Counted from the first letter of the stretch, positions 43,551-56,100 are shown. The stretch is 64,000 nt of DNA from Micromonospora sediminimaris (GCA_900112325.1 FOLJ01000002.1:62001-126000); one strand, 5' to 3'. Notes: generated from the sequence alone by a model not told the origin. A program made the numbers and translations.

Positions 43551-45932
43551 CTACACGGCGGCGAGGACGGCGGCCTCCAGGCGGGCCCGTTCCTCCTGGG
43601 AGGGCCAGCCACCGACCAGGTAGAAGGCGTCGACCACGTCGCCGCCGAGGGTGGCGATCCGGGCCGCCCGGACCTGAGCGCCGGCCGCGTCGAGCGCGCT
43701 TGTCACCCGGTAGAGCAGGCCAGCGGCGTCGGCGGCACGCAGTTCCAGCAGTACCGCGTCGGTGGCGGCGTCCCGGTGCCAGACCACCCGCGGTTGGGCC
43801 CCGGCCCCCCGTGCGGCCAGGGCCCGACCGCGTAGCCGCTGGGTCACCGACACGTCACCGCGCACCGCGCGGCGCAGGTCGGCGCTCAGCGCCACCGGAT
43901 CCGGGGCCAGTCCGTAGCGTGGCTGCACCCGGCACTGCACCAGGGCCCGTCCGTCCACCGTCGAGGCGTCGGCGGCGAGCACTTCCAGCCGGTGCAGGGC
44001 CAGGCAACCGGCCACCGTCGCGAGCAGGCCCCGACGATCGGCCGCGGCCACCGCCACCCGGTCCCCGGTCAGGTGTACGACCGGCAGTGGCCCGGCCACC
44101 AGCGCCGGGTCCGGTGCCGGCGGGGCGGGTACGTCGCCCGTGTCGAGGGTGGTGCGGACCCGGGCGACCAGCTCGGCGATCAACCGGCCCTTCCAGTCCG
44201 ACCAGGCGGCCGGGCCGGTGGCGGCGGCGTCGGCGCGCACCAGCGCGTACAGCAGGTCGAGGGTGGTGACATCGCCTACCGACTCGGCCACCCGGGCGAT
44301 GGTGACCGGGTCGGACAGGTCCCGCCGGGTGGCCACCTCGGGCAGCACCAGGTGCAGCCGGACCAGCGTGCCGATCAGCGTCGCCTCGGTGGCCGGTAGG
44401 CCGATCCGGGTTGCGATCCCCTCGGCGATCGGCGCGCCCACCACGCTGTGGTCACCGGGGAGCCCCTTGCCGACGTCGTGCAGGAGCGCGCCGAGCAGGA
44501 GCAGGTCGGGGCGATCCACGTCGCGGGTGTGCCGACTGGCCTCGGCGGCCGTCTGCACCAGGTGCCGGTCCAGGGTGAACCGGTGCACCGGGTTGTGCTG
44601 GGGCAGGCTGCGCAGCCGGGTCCACTCCGGCAACCATCCGTCGATCAGCCCGTACCGGTCGCAGGTCTCCCAGGCCGGGATCATGCCGGCGCCCGCACCG
44701 AGCAGCGTGGTCAGGGCGGCGCGGGCCTCGGCCGGCCAGGGCGTCGGCAGCGGCGGGCAGTACGCGGCCAGCCACTCACAGGTGGCCCGGGCGATCGGCA
44801 GCCCGGTGGTCGCCGCGGCGGCGGCCACCCGCAGCGACAGGCTGGCGTCGGGGCGGGCGCCGATGGCGGTGCGGGCCAGCACCAGTTCGCCGTCGTGCTC
44901 GACCACGTCCCGGGCGACCGGGCGGCGCAGCGGCCTGCCGTCGGCGCCCCGACGGCGACCGGAACGCAACCGGTCGGCGGCGCGGAAGGCGTCGTCCAGG
45001 GCGTGGCTGATGGTCCGGGCGTCACCGGCGACCCGACGCAGCAGGGTGTCACCGTCGCCATCCTCGGGACGCGGCGCGGGGCCGGACCGCTGGTCCGGTG
45101 ACGCGCCGGCCGGCTGCGGCGGCACCCCGCCCGGCGGAACGCCCTCGGCTACGCCGGACGGTGTCCGACGCAAGCCGAGCAGGGCGGCCACCCCGTCGCG
45201 CTCCTGGGCGAGCAGCCGGTCGACGCGCCGGCCGACCTGCTGGTGCAACGCGTCCCGGGTGTCCAGCAGCCGCAGGTGTGCGGCGTGCACGGCGGGTCGT
45301 AGCGCGTCGGTGATCCCGGCGGTGGCGATGGCCCGCAGGATGCCGACGTCACGCAACCCTCCGGCCGCCTCCTTCAGGTCGCCCTCCAGCAGGTGGGCCA
45401 GTTCGCCGTGGGCCTGCCAGCGGGCGGCGGTGCTCTCCCGCAGGGGCGCGAGTTGGCGGACCGCGGTGCGCCGCCAGTGGTCGGTGGCGCTGCGCACCAG
45501 CGTGTCGGCGAGGTCCGGATCACCGGCGACGAGCCGGGCGTCGAGCAGCCCGAGGGCCACCTTGACGTCGTCCTGGGCGACCGACAGCGCCTCGGCGACG
45601 GTCCGGACCGAGTGGTCCAGCCGCAGCCCGGCGTCCCAGATCGGATACCAGAGGGCGGCGGCCAGTTCGTCGATGCCGGGCACTCCGGCGTGCACCAGCA
45701 CCAGGTCGAGGTCGCCGTAGGGAGCGCACTGCCGCCGGCCAAGGCCGCCGACCGCGAGCAGCGCGACGCCCGGCCGGTCCGGCAGCAGCCGGGCCAGCCA
45801 GGCGTCGTACGCGTCGGCCCGGGCCCGACGCGCCGTCGCGCCGACCCCGGCCGGTACGCCGACGACCTCGTTGACCAGGAGGTCAGCGCTACCGGGGGGT
45901 TCCGAGGCTGTCCTACTGGTCAACGAGGTCAT
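43551..45932 (-). CDS. glnD: PII uridylyltransferase/uridylyl-removing enzyme
   Basis: This 793-residue nitrogen sensor modifies the PII protein encoded just upstream (in actinobacteria it may adenylylate it instead). The nucleotidyltransferase motif is AVGGLGRRQCAPYGDLDLVL, where GDLDL carries the two metal Asp residues. An HD domain follows (GALLHDVGKG, with PGDHSVVG). At the end there are two ACT-like regulatory parts (around residues 620-700 and 720-790, VELRAADAAGLLYRV type) sensing glutamine. A Pro/Gly-rich insertion lies about 260-300. It is last in amtB-glnB-glnD, 11 bases after glnB. Confidence 0.94.
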   Translation of the reverse strand: MTSLTSRTASEPPGSADLLVNEVVGVPAGVGATARRARADAYDAWLARLLPDRPGVALLAVGGLGRRQCAPYGDLDLVLVHAGVPGIDELAAALWYPIWDAGLRLDHSVRTVAEALSVAQDDVKVALGLLDARLVAGDPDLADTLVRSATDHWRRTAVRQLAPLRESTAARWQAHGELAHLLEGDLKEAAGGLRDVGILRAIATAGITDALRPAVHAAHLRLLDTRDALHQQVGRRVDRLLAQERDGVAALLGLRRTPSGVAEGVPPGGVPPQPAGASPDQRSGPAPRPEDGDGDTLLRRVAGDARTISHALDDAFRAADRLRSGRRRGADGRPLRRPVARDVVEHDGELVLARTAIGARPDASLSLRVAAAAATTGLPIARATCEWLAAYCPPLPTPWPAEARAALTTLLGAGAGMIPAWETCDRYGLIDGWLPEWTRLRSLPQHNPVHRFTLDRHLVQTAAEASRHTRDVDRPDLLLLGALLHDVGKGLPGDHSVVGAPIAEGIATRIGLPATEATLIGTLVRLHLVLPEVATRRDLSDPVTIARVAESVGDVTTLDLLYALVRADAAATGPAAWSDWKGRLIAELVARVRTTLDTGDVPAPPAPDPALVAGPLPVVHLTGDRVAVAAADRRGLLATVAGCLALHRLEVLAADASTVDGRALVQCRVQPRYGLAPDPVALSADLRRAVRGDVSVTQRLRGRALAARGAGAQPRVVWHRDAATDAVLLELRAADAAGLLYRVTSALDAAGAQVRAARIATLGGDVVDAFYLVGGWPSQEERARLEAAVLAAV

Positions 45933-45943
45933 CGATCATCGCC

Positions 45944-47636
<1,693 letters not shown>

Positions 47637-47726
47637 GCTGCCTCCTCTCGGGTTGTTTTCTCCCTCCCTCCCGGCACCGCGCAGCATCGCCCGTACGCCG
47701 GTTGCGCGGAAGCCTGGTAGTCCGCT

Positions 47727-47786
47727 GTTTCACCAAGGGTCCCCGGCTGGTTTCCGAACCGTGACGGCTTGTTTCGGACGTGTGAA
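47727..47786 (-). promoter_or_regulatory. GlnR-like operator upstream of amtB
   Basis: In the amtB direction I read TTCAC-n6-GAAAC-n5-GTCAC-n6-GAAAC (47786 down to 47750), then another GAAAC at 47731-47727. The known actinobacterial GlnR box is gTnAC-n6-GaAAC repeated with six-base gaps, so this differs only by one base in the middle gap. It fits induction of amtB-glnB-glnD under nitrogen shortage. Confidence 0.6.
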
Positions 47787-47885
47787 GAAAGACGCACACC
47801 TCAGCGCTTCGACGGGGGTGGATCGGCCATTTGGTGCCGGTCTATCCCCCCGACGGCCCAGAGACCGCCGGGAGACCCGCAGATC

Positions 47886-48749
47886 TCAGCGCAGGGCGTG
47901 CTCGAGGGCGTGTCGCTCGTAGTCGAGCAACCGCAGATCCCGCATCGGCCGGCGTAGGTGGCCCTTGTGCACGATCCGGACGAAGGCCGGCTCCCCCGCG
48001 GCGGCCATCCGACGGATGCCCTCGACGTGGTCGACGATCCGCTTGCGGATGGTCCGGATCAGCCGGTGCCGGTCGCGCGGAATCAGCCCGTACGCGTCGG
48101 CGAAGAGCCGCAACCGACGCGGCCGGTCCGGGCGCTTCCAGCCGAGGGTGATGGAGTCCCGGTCGGAGAAGATCGGCACCCAGGTCCACGCGGCGTACGC
48201 CACGTCGTAGATCCGGGCACCGGGCGAGGCGAGATCGAAGTCGATCAGCCCGAGGGTGCCGTCCGGCCGCCAGATCACGTTGTGCGGTGCCGCGTCGTGG
48301 TGGCAGATGACCTCGGTGTCCGGCGGCGGTGGGCCGAACGAGCGCCACACCGCCTGCGGCGGCGGCACGAAACCGTACTGGGCGTCGTGGAACATCCGCA
48401 GCATGGTGGCGACGGTGACCAGCGCCTCGTCGGTGACCCAGTGCGGGGCCAGCGGGTACTCCCCGCACTCCCCCTCCAGGTACGACAGCACCTCCCGGTT
48501 GCGCTCGTCCATGCCGAGGGCACGAGGGGCACCGGTGAATCCGACGTACTCCAGGTGACGCAGCAGGGCGTGCACCGACGGGGTCCACGGCCCGGCGTTG
48601 CGCCGCACCGTGTCACCGACCCGCACCACGGTGCTCACGTTCCCGCCGTGCAGCGGGATCTCCTGCGAGGTCACGTACGGTCTCCCGAGGCGCTGCGACG
48701 GGTGGCTCGGGTCGCGCCAGCCCGCGTACGCGCGATCGTCTCTGGTCAC
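47886..48749 (-). CDS. Phosphotransferase, aminoglycoside/choline-kinase fold
   Basis: This 287-residue kinase-fold protein has the catalytic motif VICHHDAAPHNVIW and the metal motif GLIDFDLASPG. The N-terminal nucleotide-binding part (VSTVVRVGDTVRRN) is short. Members phosphorylate antibiotics, sugars or lipids; I see no sign of which. The start GTG 48749 is six bases past the ftsY stop. The two genes are co-transcribed but need not share a pathway. Confidence 0.84.
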   Translation of the reverse strand: MTRDDRAYAGWRDPSHPSQRLGRPYVTSQEIPLHGGNVSTVVRVGDTVRRNAGPWTPSVHALLRHLEYVGFTGAPRALGMDERNREVLSYLEGECGEYPLAPHWVTDEALVTVATMLRMFHDAQYGFVPPPQAVWRSFGPPPPDTEVICHHDAAPHNVIWRPDGTLGLIDFDLASPGARIYDVAYAAWTWVPIFSDRDSITLGWKRPDRPRRLRLFADAYGLIPRDRHRLIRTIRKRIVDHVEGIRRMAAAGEPAFVRIVHKGHLRRPMRDLRLLDYERHALEHALR

Positions 48750-48755
48750 CCGAGG

Positions 48756-49940
48756 TTACGCGGTCTGACCGGAGGACTCGGTACCCAGCAACGCGTCGAC
48801 GAACTGCGCCGGATCGAAGGGTGCCAGGTCGTCCGGGCCCTCGCCGAGGCCGACCAGCTTCACCGGGATGCCGAGCTTGCGCTGCACGGCGATGACGATG
48901 CCGCCCTTGGCGGTGCCGTCGAGCTTGGTCAGCACCACCCCGGTGACGTTCACCACCTCGGTGAAGACCCGCGCCTGCTCCAGCCCGTTCTGACCGGTGG
49001 TGGCGTCGAGCACCAGCAGTGTCTCGTCGATCGGGCCGTGCTTCTCCACCACCCGCTTGACCTTGCCCAGCTCGTCCATCAGGCCGATCTTGTTCTGCAA
49101 CCGGCCGGCGGTGTCGACGAGGACCGTGTCCACGCCCGTCTCGATGCCGCGCTTGACGGCGTCGAAGGCGACGCTGGCCGGGTCGGCGCCCTCGGGGCCA
49201 CGGACGGTCTCGGCCCCGACCCGCCCGGCCCAGGTCTGCAACTGGTCGGCGGCAGCGGCCCGGAAGGTGTCGGCGGCGCCGAGCAGCACGCTGCGACCGT
49301 CGGCGATGAGCACCCGGGCGATCTTGCCGCAGGTGGTGGTCTTGCCCGCGCCGTTGACCCCGACCACGAGCAGCACCGCCGGCACGCCCTCCTTCGGAGC
49401 GGTGTGCAGCGACCGGTCCAGCCCCGGGTCGAGCGCGTTGACCAGCTCGGCGGCGAGCAGGGACCGCAGCTCGGCCACCGACCGGGTACCCAGCACCCGG
49501 GTACGCTCCCGCAGCCGGTCGACGATCTCCCGGGTGGCGTCGACGCCCACGTCGGCGGTGATCAGGCTGTCCTCGATCTCCTCCCAGACGTCCTCGTCGA
49601 GCCGGTCCCGGCTGAGCAGGCCGAGCAGGCCCTTGCCGAACACGTTCTGCGATCGCGACAGCCGGGAGCGCAGCCGCACCAGCCGGCCGGCGGTCGGCTC
49701 GGGCACCTCGACGGTCGGTGCCGGTGCCTCGACCGGCGGCTCGACCAGGACACCTGTGGACAGATCGGCCTCCGGTGCCTGCACCGGCGGGCCGGCGAGG
49801 TCCTCCTCCGCCCGGGTGTCGACCTCCGTACGCGGCAACGGCGGCTGCGGCCGTCGACGCAGCCGCGGCACGACCAGCCCGATGCCGCCGAGTATCAGCA
49901 GACCGAGCAGGGCGAGAGCGATGAGGAGGTAATCCGTCAT
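48756..49940 (-). CDS. ftsY: SRP receptor GTPase FtsY
   Basis: This 394-residue partner of Ffh docks the ribosome-nascent-chain complex at the membrane. It has an N-terminal membrane helix (LLIALALLGLLILGGIGLVV), an acidic ~60-residue linker, NG domain with VVGVNGAGKTTTCGK, DTAGRLQNK, TKLDGTAKGG. The N-terminal helix is typical of actinobacteria. AGGA precedes ATG 49940. Divergent from the PhoD-like gene across 186 bases. Confidence 0.96.
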   Translation of the reverse strand: MTDYLLIALALLGLLILGGIGLVVPRLRRRPQPPLPRTEVDTRAEEDLAGPPVQAPEADLSTGVLVEPPVEAPAPTVEVPEPTAGRLVRLRSRLSRSQNVFGKGLLGLLSRDRLDEDVWEEIEDSLITADVGVDATREIVDRLRERTRVLGTRSVAELRSLLAAELVNALDPGLDRSLHTAPKEGVPAVLLVVGVNGAGKTTTCGKIARVLIADGRSVLLGAADTFRAAAADQLQTWAGRVGAETVRGPEGADPASVAFDAVKRGIETGVDTVLVDTAGRLQNKIGLMDELGKVKRVVEKHGPIDETLLVLDATTGQNGLEQARVFTEVVNVTGVVLTKLDGTAKGGIVIAVQRKLGIPVKLVGLGEGPDDLAPFDPAQFVDALLGTESSGQTA

Positions 49941-50126
49941 GCCGGAATCCTGTCAGATGCCGGCGATCACGTCTCAGCCACCGCTCCCGCCGGGCGCGGC
50001 GGTTCCCGGCCGCCCGACCGCTCGCGGTGTCCGCCCAGGAAGCGGCGGTAGTCTCGGCCACAGTTGGCAGTGGTGCGCCGCCGGCCGGGTAGTAAAGGAT
50101 GAAGTTCTCTCGTCTGGAGGTCCCGT

Positions 50127-51836
50127 ATGCCCGCCGAGCTGCTCATCGGCCCCCTGCTGCGCCGGGTCGTCGGCACTCGGGCCACGGTCTGGGTGGAGAC
50201 CACGACACCGACTGTGGTCACCGTCCGCACGGCGCGCGGCGCCACCGGCACCGCCCCCACCTTCAGCGCGTACGACCACCATTACGCCCTGGTGGTGGTC
50301 GACGGGCTCACCCCGGACAGCACGACGGCGTACGAGGTGCTGATCGACGACGAGGTGGTCTGGCCGCAGCCGGAGAGTCGTTTCCCGCCCAGCGTCATCC
50401 GTACCCGGGCCACCGACGACCGGGACCAGCCGGTCCGGCTGCTCTTCGGCTCCTGTCGGGAGACCACCCAGCACGCGACCACCCGCAAGTTGCCACCGGA
50501 CGCGCTCGACGCGTACGCCCGGCGGGTGATGGCCGACCCGGACCCGGCGGCCCTGCCCGACCTGCTGCTGCTGCTCGGCGACCAGGTCTACGCCGACGAG
50601 ACCTCGCCGACCGTGAAGCGCCTGCTGCGCCGCCGCCGGCGACGTCCGGAGGGTGCCCCGAAGGACCAGGTGGTCAGCTTCGACGAGTACACCAAGCTCT
50701 ACCTGGAGTCGTGGCGCGACCCGGAGATCCGCTGGCTCCTCTCCACCCTGCCGACCGTGATGATCTTCGACGACCACGAGATCATCGACGACTGGAACAC
50801 CTCGGCCTCCTGGCGCGCCGAGATGCGCGAACAGCCGTGGTGGGCCGAGCGGATCACCAGCGGGCTGGCCTCCTACTGGGTGTACCAGCACCTGGGCAAC
50901 CTCTCCCCGGACGAGATCGCCGCGGACCCGGTCTTCGCCAAGGTGAGCGCGGCGGAGGACGCCACCGGGGTGCTGCGCGAGTTCGGCGCGCGGGTGGACA
51001 CCGAGGCCGACCTGGCCCACGACACCGAGCGCTGGCGGGCGGTGCAGTACCAGTGGAGCTACGCGCTCGACCTGGGACGCACCCGGCTGGTGATGCTCGA
51101 CAACCGGTGCAGCCGGGTGCTGCAACCCGGTCGGCGGGCGATGCTGCCGCCCGGGGAGTGGTCGTGGTTCCTCGACCGCGCCCACGGTGGCTACGACCAC
51201 CTCGTGGTCGGCTCCTCGCTGCCCTGGCTGCTGCCGCCCGGCATCCACCACGTCGAGACGTGGAACGAGAAGCTGGCGGACTCGCCCCGGCCATGGGTCG
51301 CCGGCCTGGGCGAACGGCTGCGCCGCGCGCTGGATCTGGAGCACTGGGCAGCGTTCCGTCGCTCGTTCGACGCGCTGGCGGAGCTGTTCGCCCGCATCGG
51401 CGCCGGCGCACCCGGTACACCCGACGACCGCAAGGGCGCCGGGCCGGCGTACCCGCCACCGGCGTCGATAAGCGTGCTCTCCGGCGATGTGCACCACTCG
51501 TACGTGGCCAGAGTCAGGTTCGCCGACCCTGGTGTACGCACACCGGTGCATCAGCTCACCTGCTCGCCGATCCACAACCAGGTGCCGGCCGGGATGCGCC
51601 CGCTGATGCGGCTCGGGTGGGCGCGGGGCCCGGCCGGGGCGGCCCGTGCCCTGGCCCGCACGGCCGGGGTTCGCCGCGCGCTGGTCAAGTGGCGCAAGCT
51701 GGCGGGGCCCTACTTCGGCAACGCGGTGGCGACACTCACCCACGCCGGACGCGGGGCCGAGGTGGTCATCGAGGGCACCACCGGTGACGGTCACCTGCGG
51801 GAGGTCGCCCGGCACCGGCTCGCCGACGGTCGCTGA
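50127..51836 (+). CDS. PhoD-like alkaline phosphatase-family protein
   Basis: This 569-residue metallophosphoesterase has an N-terminal beta-sandwich (about 1-95), then FGSCRET, LLLGDQVYADE, DDHEIIDDWN, and VLSGDVHHSYVAR, the standard metal-binding blocks of the PhoD/DUF7800 family. No signal peptide or Tat motif is visible, unlike secreted PhoD, so it is probably cytoplasmic. The start has GGAGG six bases before ATG 50127. Substrate is unknown. Confidence 0.85.
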   Translation: MPAELLIGPLLRRVVGTRATVWVETTTPTVVTVRTARGATGTAPTFSAYDHHYALVVVDGLTPDSTTAYEVLIDDEVVWPQPESRFPPSVIRTRATDDRDQPVRLLFGSCRETTQHATTRKLPPDALDAYARRVMADPDPAALPDLLLLLGDQVYADETSPTVKRLLRRRRRRPEGAPKDQVVSFDEYTKLYLESWRDPEIRWLLSTLPTVMIFDDHEIIDDWNTSASWRAEMREQPWWAERITSGLASYWVYQHLGNLSPDEIAADPVFAKVSAAEDATGVLREFGARVDTEADLAHDTERWRAVQYQWSYALDLGRTRLVMLDNRCSRVLQPGRRAMLPPGEWSWFLDRAHGGYDHLVVGSSLPWLLPPGIHHVETWNEKLADSPRPWVAGLGERLRRALDLEHWAAFRRSFDALAELFARIGAGAPGTPDDRKGAGPAYPPPASISVLSGDVHHSYVARVRFADPGVRTPVHQLTCSPIHNQVPAGMRPLMRLGWARGPAGAARALARTAGVRRALVKWRKLAGPYFGNAVATLTHAGRGAEVVIEGTTGDGHLREVARHRLADGR

Positions 51837-51888
51837 AGGAGCCGAAAAGCTGTCGTCGGTTGTCAGACATTCGGGCCACAATCCCCGG

Positions 51889-52410
51889 ATGACATGGACA
51901 GCACCGGCGGTCGACCGGACCCCTGAGCCCTACGTCGGCGACGAGCGCACCATGCTGGAGGGCTGGCTGGATTATCACCGGCAGACCCTGCTGCTCAAGT
52001 GCGCGGGCCTCACCGCCGAGCAGCTGCGCACCGCCAGCGTCGAGCCGTCCGGCCTCACCCTGCTCGGGCTGGTCCGGCATCTGGCCGAGGTGGAGGCGTG
52101 GCGGTTCCGGGAGAACTTCGCCGGTGAGCCGGTGGACTACCCCTACTACACGCCCGACGATCCGGACGCCGATCACGACGTCAGCGCCGCCGACGCCGAG
52201 GCGGACTTCGCCACCTTCCACCGGGAGGTGGCGCTGGCCCGCGCCGCCGTCGTCGGTCGGTCGCTCGACGAGACGTTCACCGAGGTGGGCCCGAAACGAC
52301 GCACGTTCAACCTGCGCTGGGTCTACGTCCACATGATCGAGGAGTACGCCCGACACAACGGGCACGCCGACCTGATCCGGGAACGCATCGACGGCGTCGT
52401 CGGCGAGTGA
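51889..52410 (+). CDS. DinB-family (DUF664-like) protein
   Basis: This 173-residue four-helix-bundle protein has three likely metal His sites (LDYHRQTL, GLVRHLAEVE and RHNGHADLIRE). The family includes bacillithiol/mycothiol-dependent enzymes of detoxification, so a mycothiol-linked role is possible. The start ATG 51889 (MTWTAPAV) has no ribosome site and lies 52 bases past the PhoD-like stop. The frame is open upstream, but those residues are atypical. Confidence 0.82.
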   Translation: MTWTAPAVDRTPEPYVGDERTMLEGWLDYHRQTLLLKCAGLTAEQLRTASVEPSGLTLLGLVRHLAEVEAWRFRENFAGEPVDYPYYTPDDPDADHDVSAADAEADFATFHREVALARAAVVGRSLDETFTEVGPKRRTFNLRWVYVHMIEEYARHNGHADLIRERIDGVVGE

Positions 52411-52445
52411 GGGAGAGCCTGGCTGGTCGGCACCGGTTGCGGCAC

Positions 52446-52477
52446 GTCGCGGTCACCCGTCGGCGGGACACCGCGAC
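52446..52477. terminator. Weak hairpin between convergent genes
   Basis: GTCGCGGT (52446-52453) and its complement (52470-52477) enclose a 16-base loop in the 106-base gap between the DinB and HAD genes. Confidence 0.4.
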
Positions 52478-52516
52478 TTGCCGCGACCCGGGGTGCGGAA
52501 GGTGGTCGGCGCCGGC

Positions 52517-53137
52517 TCAGCCGGCCAGGACGGCGCGCAGGTAGCGCAGGTCGGCCGGCCCGTTCCAGCGGTACGCCGACAGCCCGGCGGCCCGGGCCCC
52601 GCTGATCGCCCGGTCCTCGTCGTCGACGAAGAGCACCCGGGCCGGCGGCGTGTCCAGCGCCGCACAGGCGGCCTGGAAGTACTCGGGTGCCGGTTTGTGC
52701 ACCCCGATGGCCGAGGAGTTGACCACCACGTCCAACTCGTCGGTGAGCCCCAACGCAGCCAGGTCGGCGTCGAGCAGGTCGGTGGCGTTGGTGCCGAGCC
52801 CGACCCGGATGCCGGCGGCCCTCGCCTCGCGGACGAACGTGAGCACCTCCGGGTCGACCTCACCGCGATAGCGCTGCCACTGCGCCACCGCCGCACGCGC
52901 CCGCTCGGCGTCACCCACGGACGGCGTGAGCGCGTCGGCCACGCTTGTCATCCAGTCGGCGTGGCTGACCTGGCCGGTGAGCACCGGTTGCAGCCGCCCC
53001 CACTGCATGGCGATCTCGCCGAGCACACCGGCGGAGAGGCCGTACTCCCGCTCCACGCCGGCGGCGACCGCCGGATCCCAGCGCCGCAGCACACCGTCGA
53101 AATCCACCAGGAGCGCCGTCGCGCGTTCCCGAGCCAC
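52517..53137 (-). CDS. HAD-superfamily hydrolase
   Basis: This 206-residue phosphatase-like protein has motif I LLVDFDGVLR, motif II GLGTNA (Thr), Lys in GVHKPAPEYF and motif IV VLFVDDEDRA. The small cap domain lies after residue ~20. It starts at GTG 53137, which shares one base with the smc stop (TAGTG), so it is coupled to smc. Substrate is unknown. Confidence 0.88.
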   Translation of the reverse strand: MARERATALLVDFDGVLRRWDPAVAAGVEREYGLSAGVLGEIAMQWGRLQPVLTGQVSHADWMTSVADALTPSVGDAERARAAVAQWQRYRGEVDPEVLTFVREARAAGIRVGLGTNATDLLDADLAALGLTDELDVVVNSSAIGVHKPAPEYFQAACAALDTPPARVLFVDDEDRAISGARAAGLSAYRWNGPADLRYLRAVLAG

Positions 53138-56100
53138 TACCCGTTCTCCTCGCCGCGGCCCTGCCGCTCGTCATCCCCGTCGGCCCGGTTGAGCCGTTGA
53201 CTGATCACCTGGGTCACCCCGCCGCGCATGGTCACACCGTAGAGCGCGTCAGCGATCTCCATCGTCCGCTTCTGGTGCGTGATGACGATCAGCTGGCTCT
53301 TCTCCCGCAGTTGCGCCAGCAGGGTGATCAGCCGGCCCAGGTTCACGTCGTCGAGGGCCGCCTCCACCTCGTCCATGATGTAGAACGGGCTCGGCCGGGC
53401 GCGGAAGATCGCCACCAGCATCGCCACGGCGGTCAGCGACCGCTCACCGCCGGAGAGCAGCGACAGCCGTTTGATCTTCTTGCCCGGCGGGCGGGCCTCG
53501 ACCTCGACACCAGTGGTCAGCAGGTCGTCCGGGTCGGTGAGGATCAGCCGGCCCTCACCACCGGGGAACAGCACGGTGAAGACCTGCTCGAACTCTCGGG
53601 CGGTGTCGGCGAAGGCGCTGGCGAAGACCTCCAGAATCCGCTCGTCGACATCCTTGACCACGGTGAGCAGGTCCCGCCGGGTCGCCTTGAGATCCTCCAA
53701 CTGCTCGGAGAGGAATTTGTACCGCTCCTCCAGCGCCGCGAACTCCTCCAGGGCGAGCGGGTTGACCTTGCCCAGCAGGGCGAGTTCCCGTTCGGCCTTG
53801 GCGGCCCGCTTCTCCTGCACCGGGCGTTCGTAGCGGACCGGCTCGGGCACCGGCAGACCGTCCCGTTCGGCGGCGGCCACCTCCGCCTCGGTGGGCGGCA
53901 CCAGCTGACTCGGGCCGTACTCGGCGACCAGGGTTTCGACGGTCAGGCCGAAGTCCTCGGCAGCCTTGGCCTCCAATTGCTCGATGCGCAACCGCTGCTC
54001 GGCGCGGGCGACCTCGTCCCGGTGCACCTGACTGGTGAGCCGTTCCAGTTCCGCACCGAACCGTTTCGCGGCGGCCCGCACCTCCTGCAGCTCCGCCTCG
54101 CGGGTGGCCCGTTCCCGCGCCACCGCGTCGCGGTGCTCCTCGGCCTGCGCGATGCTGCTGGTCAGCTGGGTCAACGCCGTCCGCGCGCCACCGGCCACCG
54201 CACGGGCGATGGCGGCGCCCCGGGTCCGCGCCGCGCGCCGGGCCGCCGCCCGTTCCCGGGCCGCCCGCTCGGCACCCGCCTGCCGACGCAGCGAGTCGGC
54301 CCGCCCGGCGATCGAGGCGACCCGCTCCTCGGCGGTACGCACCGCGAGCCGGACCTCCATCTCGTTCTGCCGGGCCTGCGGCACCATGGCGGCGAACTGG
54401 TCGCGTTCCTCGGTGGAGGGTTCCGCGTCGATCGGGGTGGCCTCGGCCAACCGCAGCCGCTCCTCCAGCTCGGCCAGGGTGGTCAGGTCCCGTTCCCGGG
54501 CCGCCTCGGCACGGGACCGGGACTCGCCGAGGCGGTCGGTCTCCGCCTTTGCCGACCGAGCGGCGGCACCCAACTCGGCGAGCCGGCGTGCCGCGGCGTT
54601 GCGGTGGCTCTCCGCCTCCCGCTTGGCCGCTGCGGCGTGCTGCACCGCCTCCTTGACCTTGGCCACCTCGGCACGCGCCTCGACCAGCTGCTCCCGCAGG
54701 TCGGCGCTGGTCCGCTCGGCGGCCAACCGATTGGCCCGGGCTTCCTCGACGGCCGCCTGCACCTCGATGTAACTCGGTGCCTTGGCCGACCCGCCGGCCG
54801 CCGCGTACGCGCCCACCACGTCACCCTCCCGGGTGACCGCTCGCAGCTCAGGATGTGCGCTGACCACCTCGGCGGCGGCGGACAGGTCCGCCACCAGCAC
54901 CACGTCCCGCAGCGCCCGGTACACCGCAGGCCGGATCTGCGCGTCGCAGTCGACCAGGTCGGGTGCCCACTGGGCACCGTCGGGCAGTTTCGGACGCAAT
55001 GCGTCGGCCGAGCCGGTCATTCCCGGCCCGGCGGGGCTGCCGACGAGCAGTCCGGCCCGCCCGGCGTCCGAGATCTTCAGCAGCCGCATCGCCTCGACGG
55101 CCTCGTCCACGCCGGTCACCGCGACCGCGTCGGCCAGCCCGCCGAGCGCCGCGGCGAGCGCCGCCTCGTGGCCCGGAGCCACCGTGAGCAGGCCGGCGAG
55201 GCCGCCCAGCAGGCCGGGTACCTGGTCGGCACGGGCCAGCAGGGCCCCAGCGCCGTCCTTGCGACGCAGGCCCAGAGCGAGCGCCTCCTCCCGGGCCTTC
55301 CAGGTGGCGGCGTCCTTCTCCGCCGCCCGTTCCGCGTCCGACAGGGACCGGACCGTGGCCTGTGCCTGTTCCTGGGCGGCGACGGCCTCGGCGTGCCGGG
55401 CGTCCAGGTCGGCGTTGTCCCGGTCCGCCTCGGTGGACTGCTCGGCGACCGCGTCCAGCTCCGCCTGGGCCCGCTCGGCGCGCGCCATCGCGTCGGTGTG
55501 CGCGGCGGCGAGCCGCTCGATCTCCTCCCCGGCGCTTGTGGTCCGCGCCCGGGCGGAGTTCACCTGCCCGGTCAGCCGGGCCAGGCCCTCCCGCCGGTCG
55601 GCGATCGCCTTCGCGGCGGCGACCAGTTCCCGCTCGGCGGCGGCGAGCTGCCGCTCCAGCTCCTGGCGGTGCTCGACCGCCTCGGCGAGCCGGACCTGGT
55701 CGTCGGTGAGCGCCGCGCGCAGTTCCTCCTCCTGTTCGCGGACCCGTTCGGCCTCGGCCTCCAGTTGTTCCGGGTCGCGGCCCGGGCGCTCGTCGTCCGG
55801 CGTGGCGGTCAGGTGCCGCAGCCGTTCGACGGCGAGCTGCTCGATCGAGCGGAACCGCTCCTGCAACGCCGAGAGCTTGTACCAGGTGTCCTGGGCGGCG
55901 GCCAGCAGCGGGGCATCGGAGGCCAGCGCCTCCTCCAACTCGCCGAGGCGGGACTGCACCTCGGCGTGCTCCGCCTCGACCTGCTCGCGGCGCTGCCGAA
56001 GCGCGGTCTCGTCCGCGATCTCCTTGTCCAGGGTGGTCCGCAGGGTGGCGAGGTCGTCGGCGAGCAGCCGCAGTCGGGCGTCGCGCAGGTTGGCCTGGAT

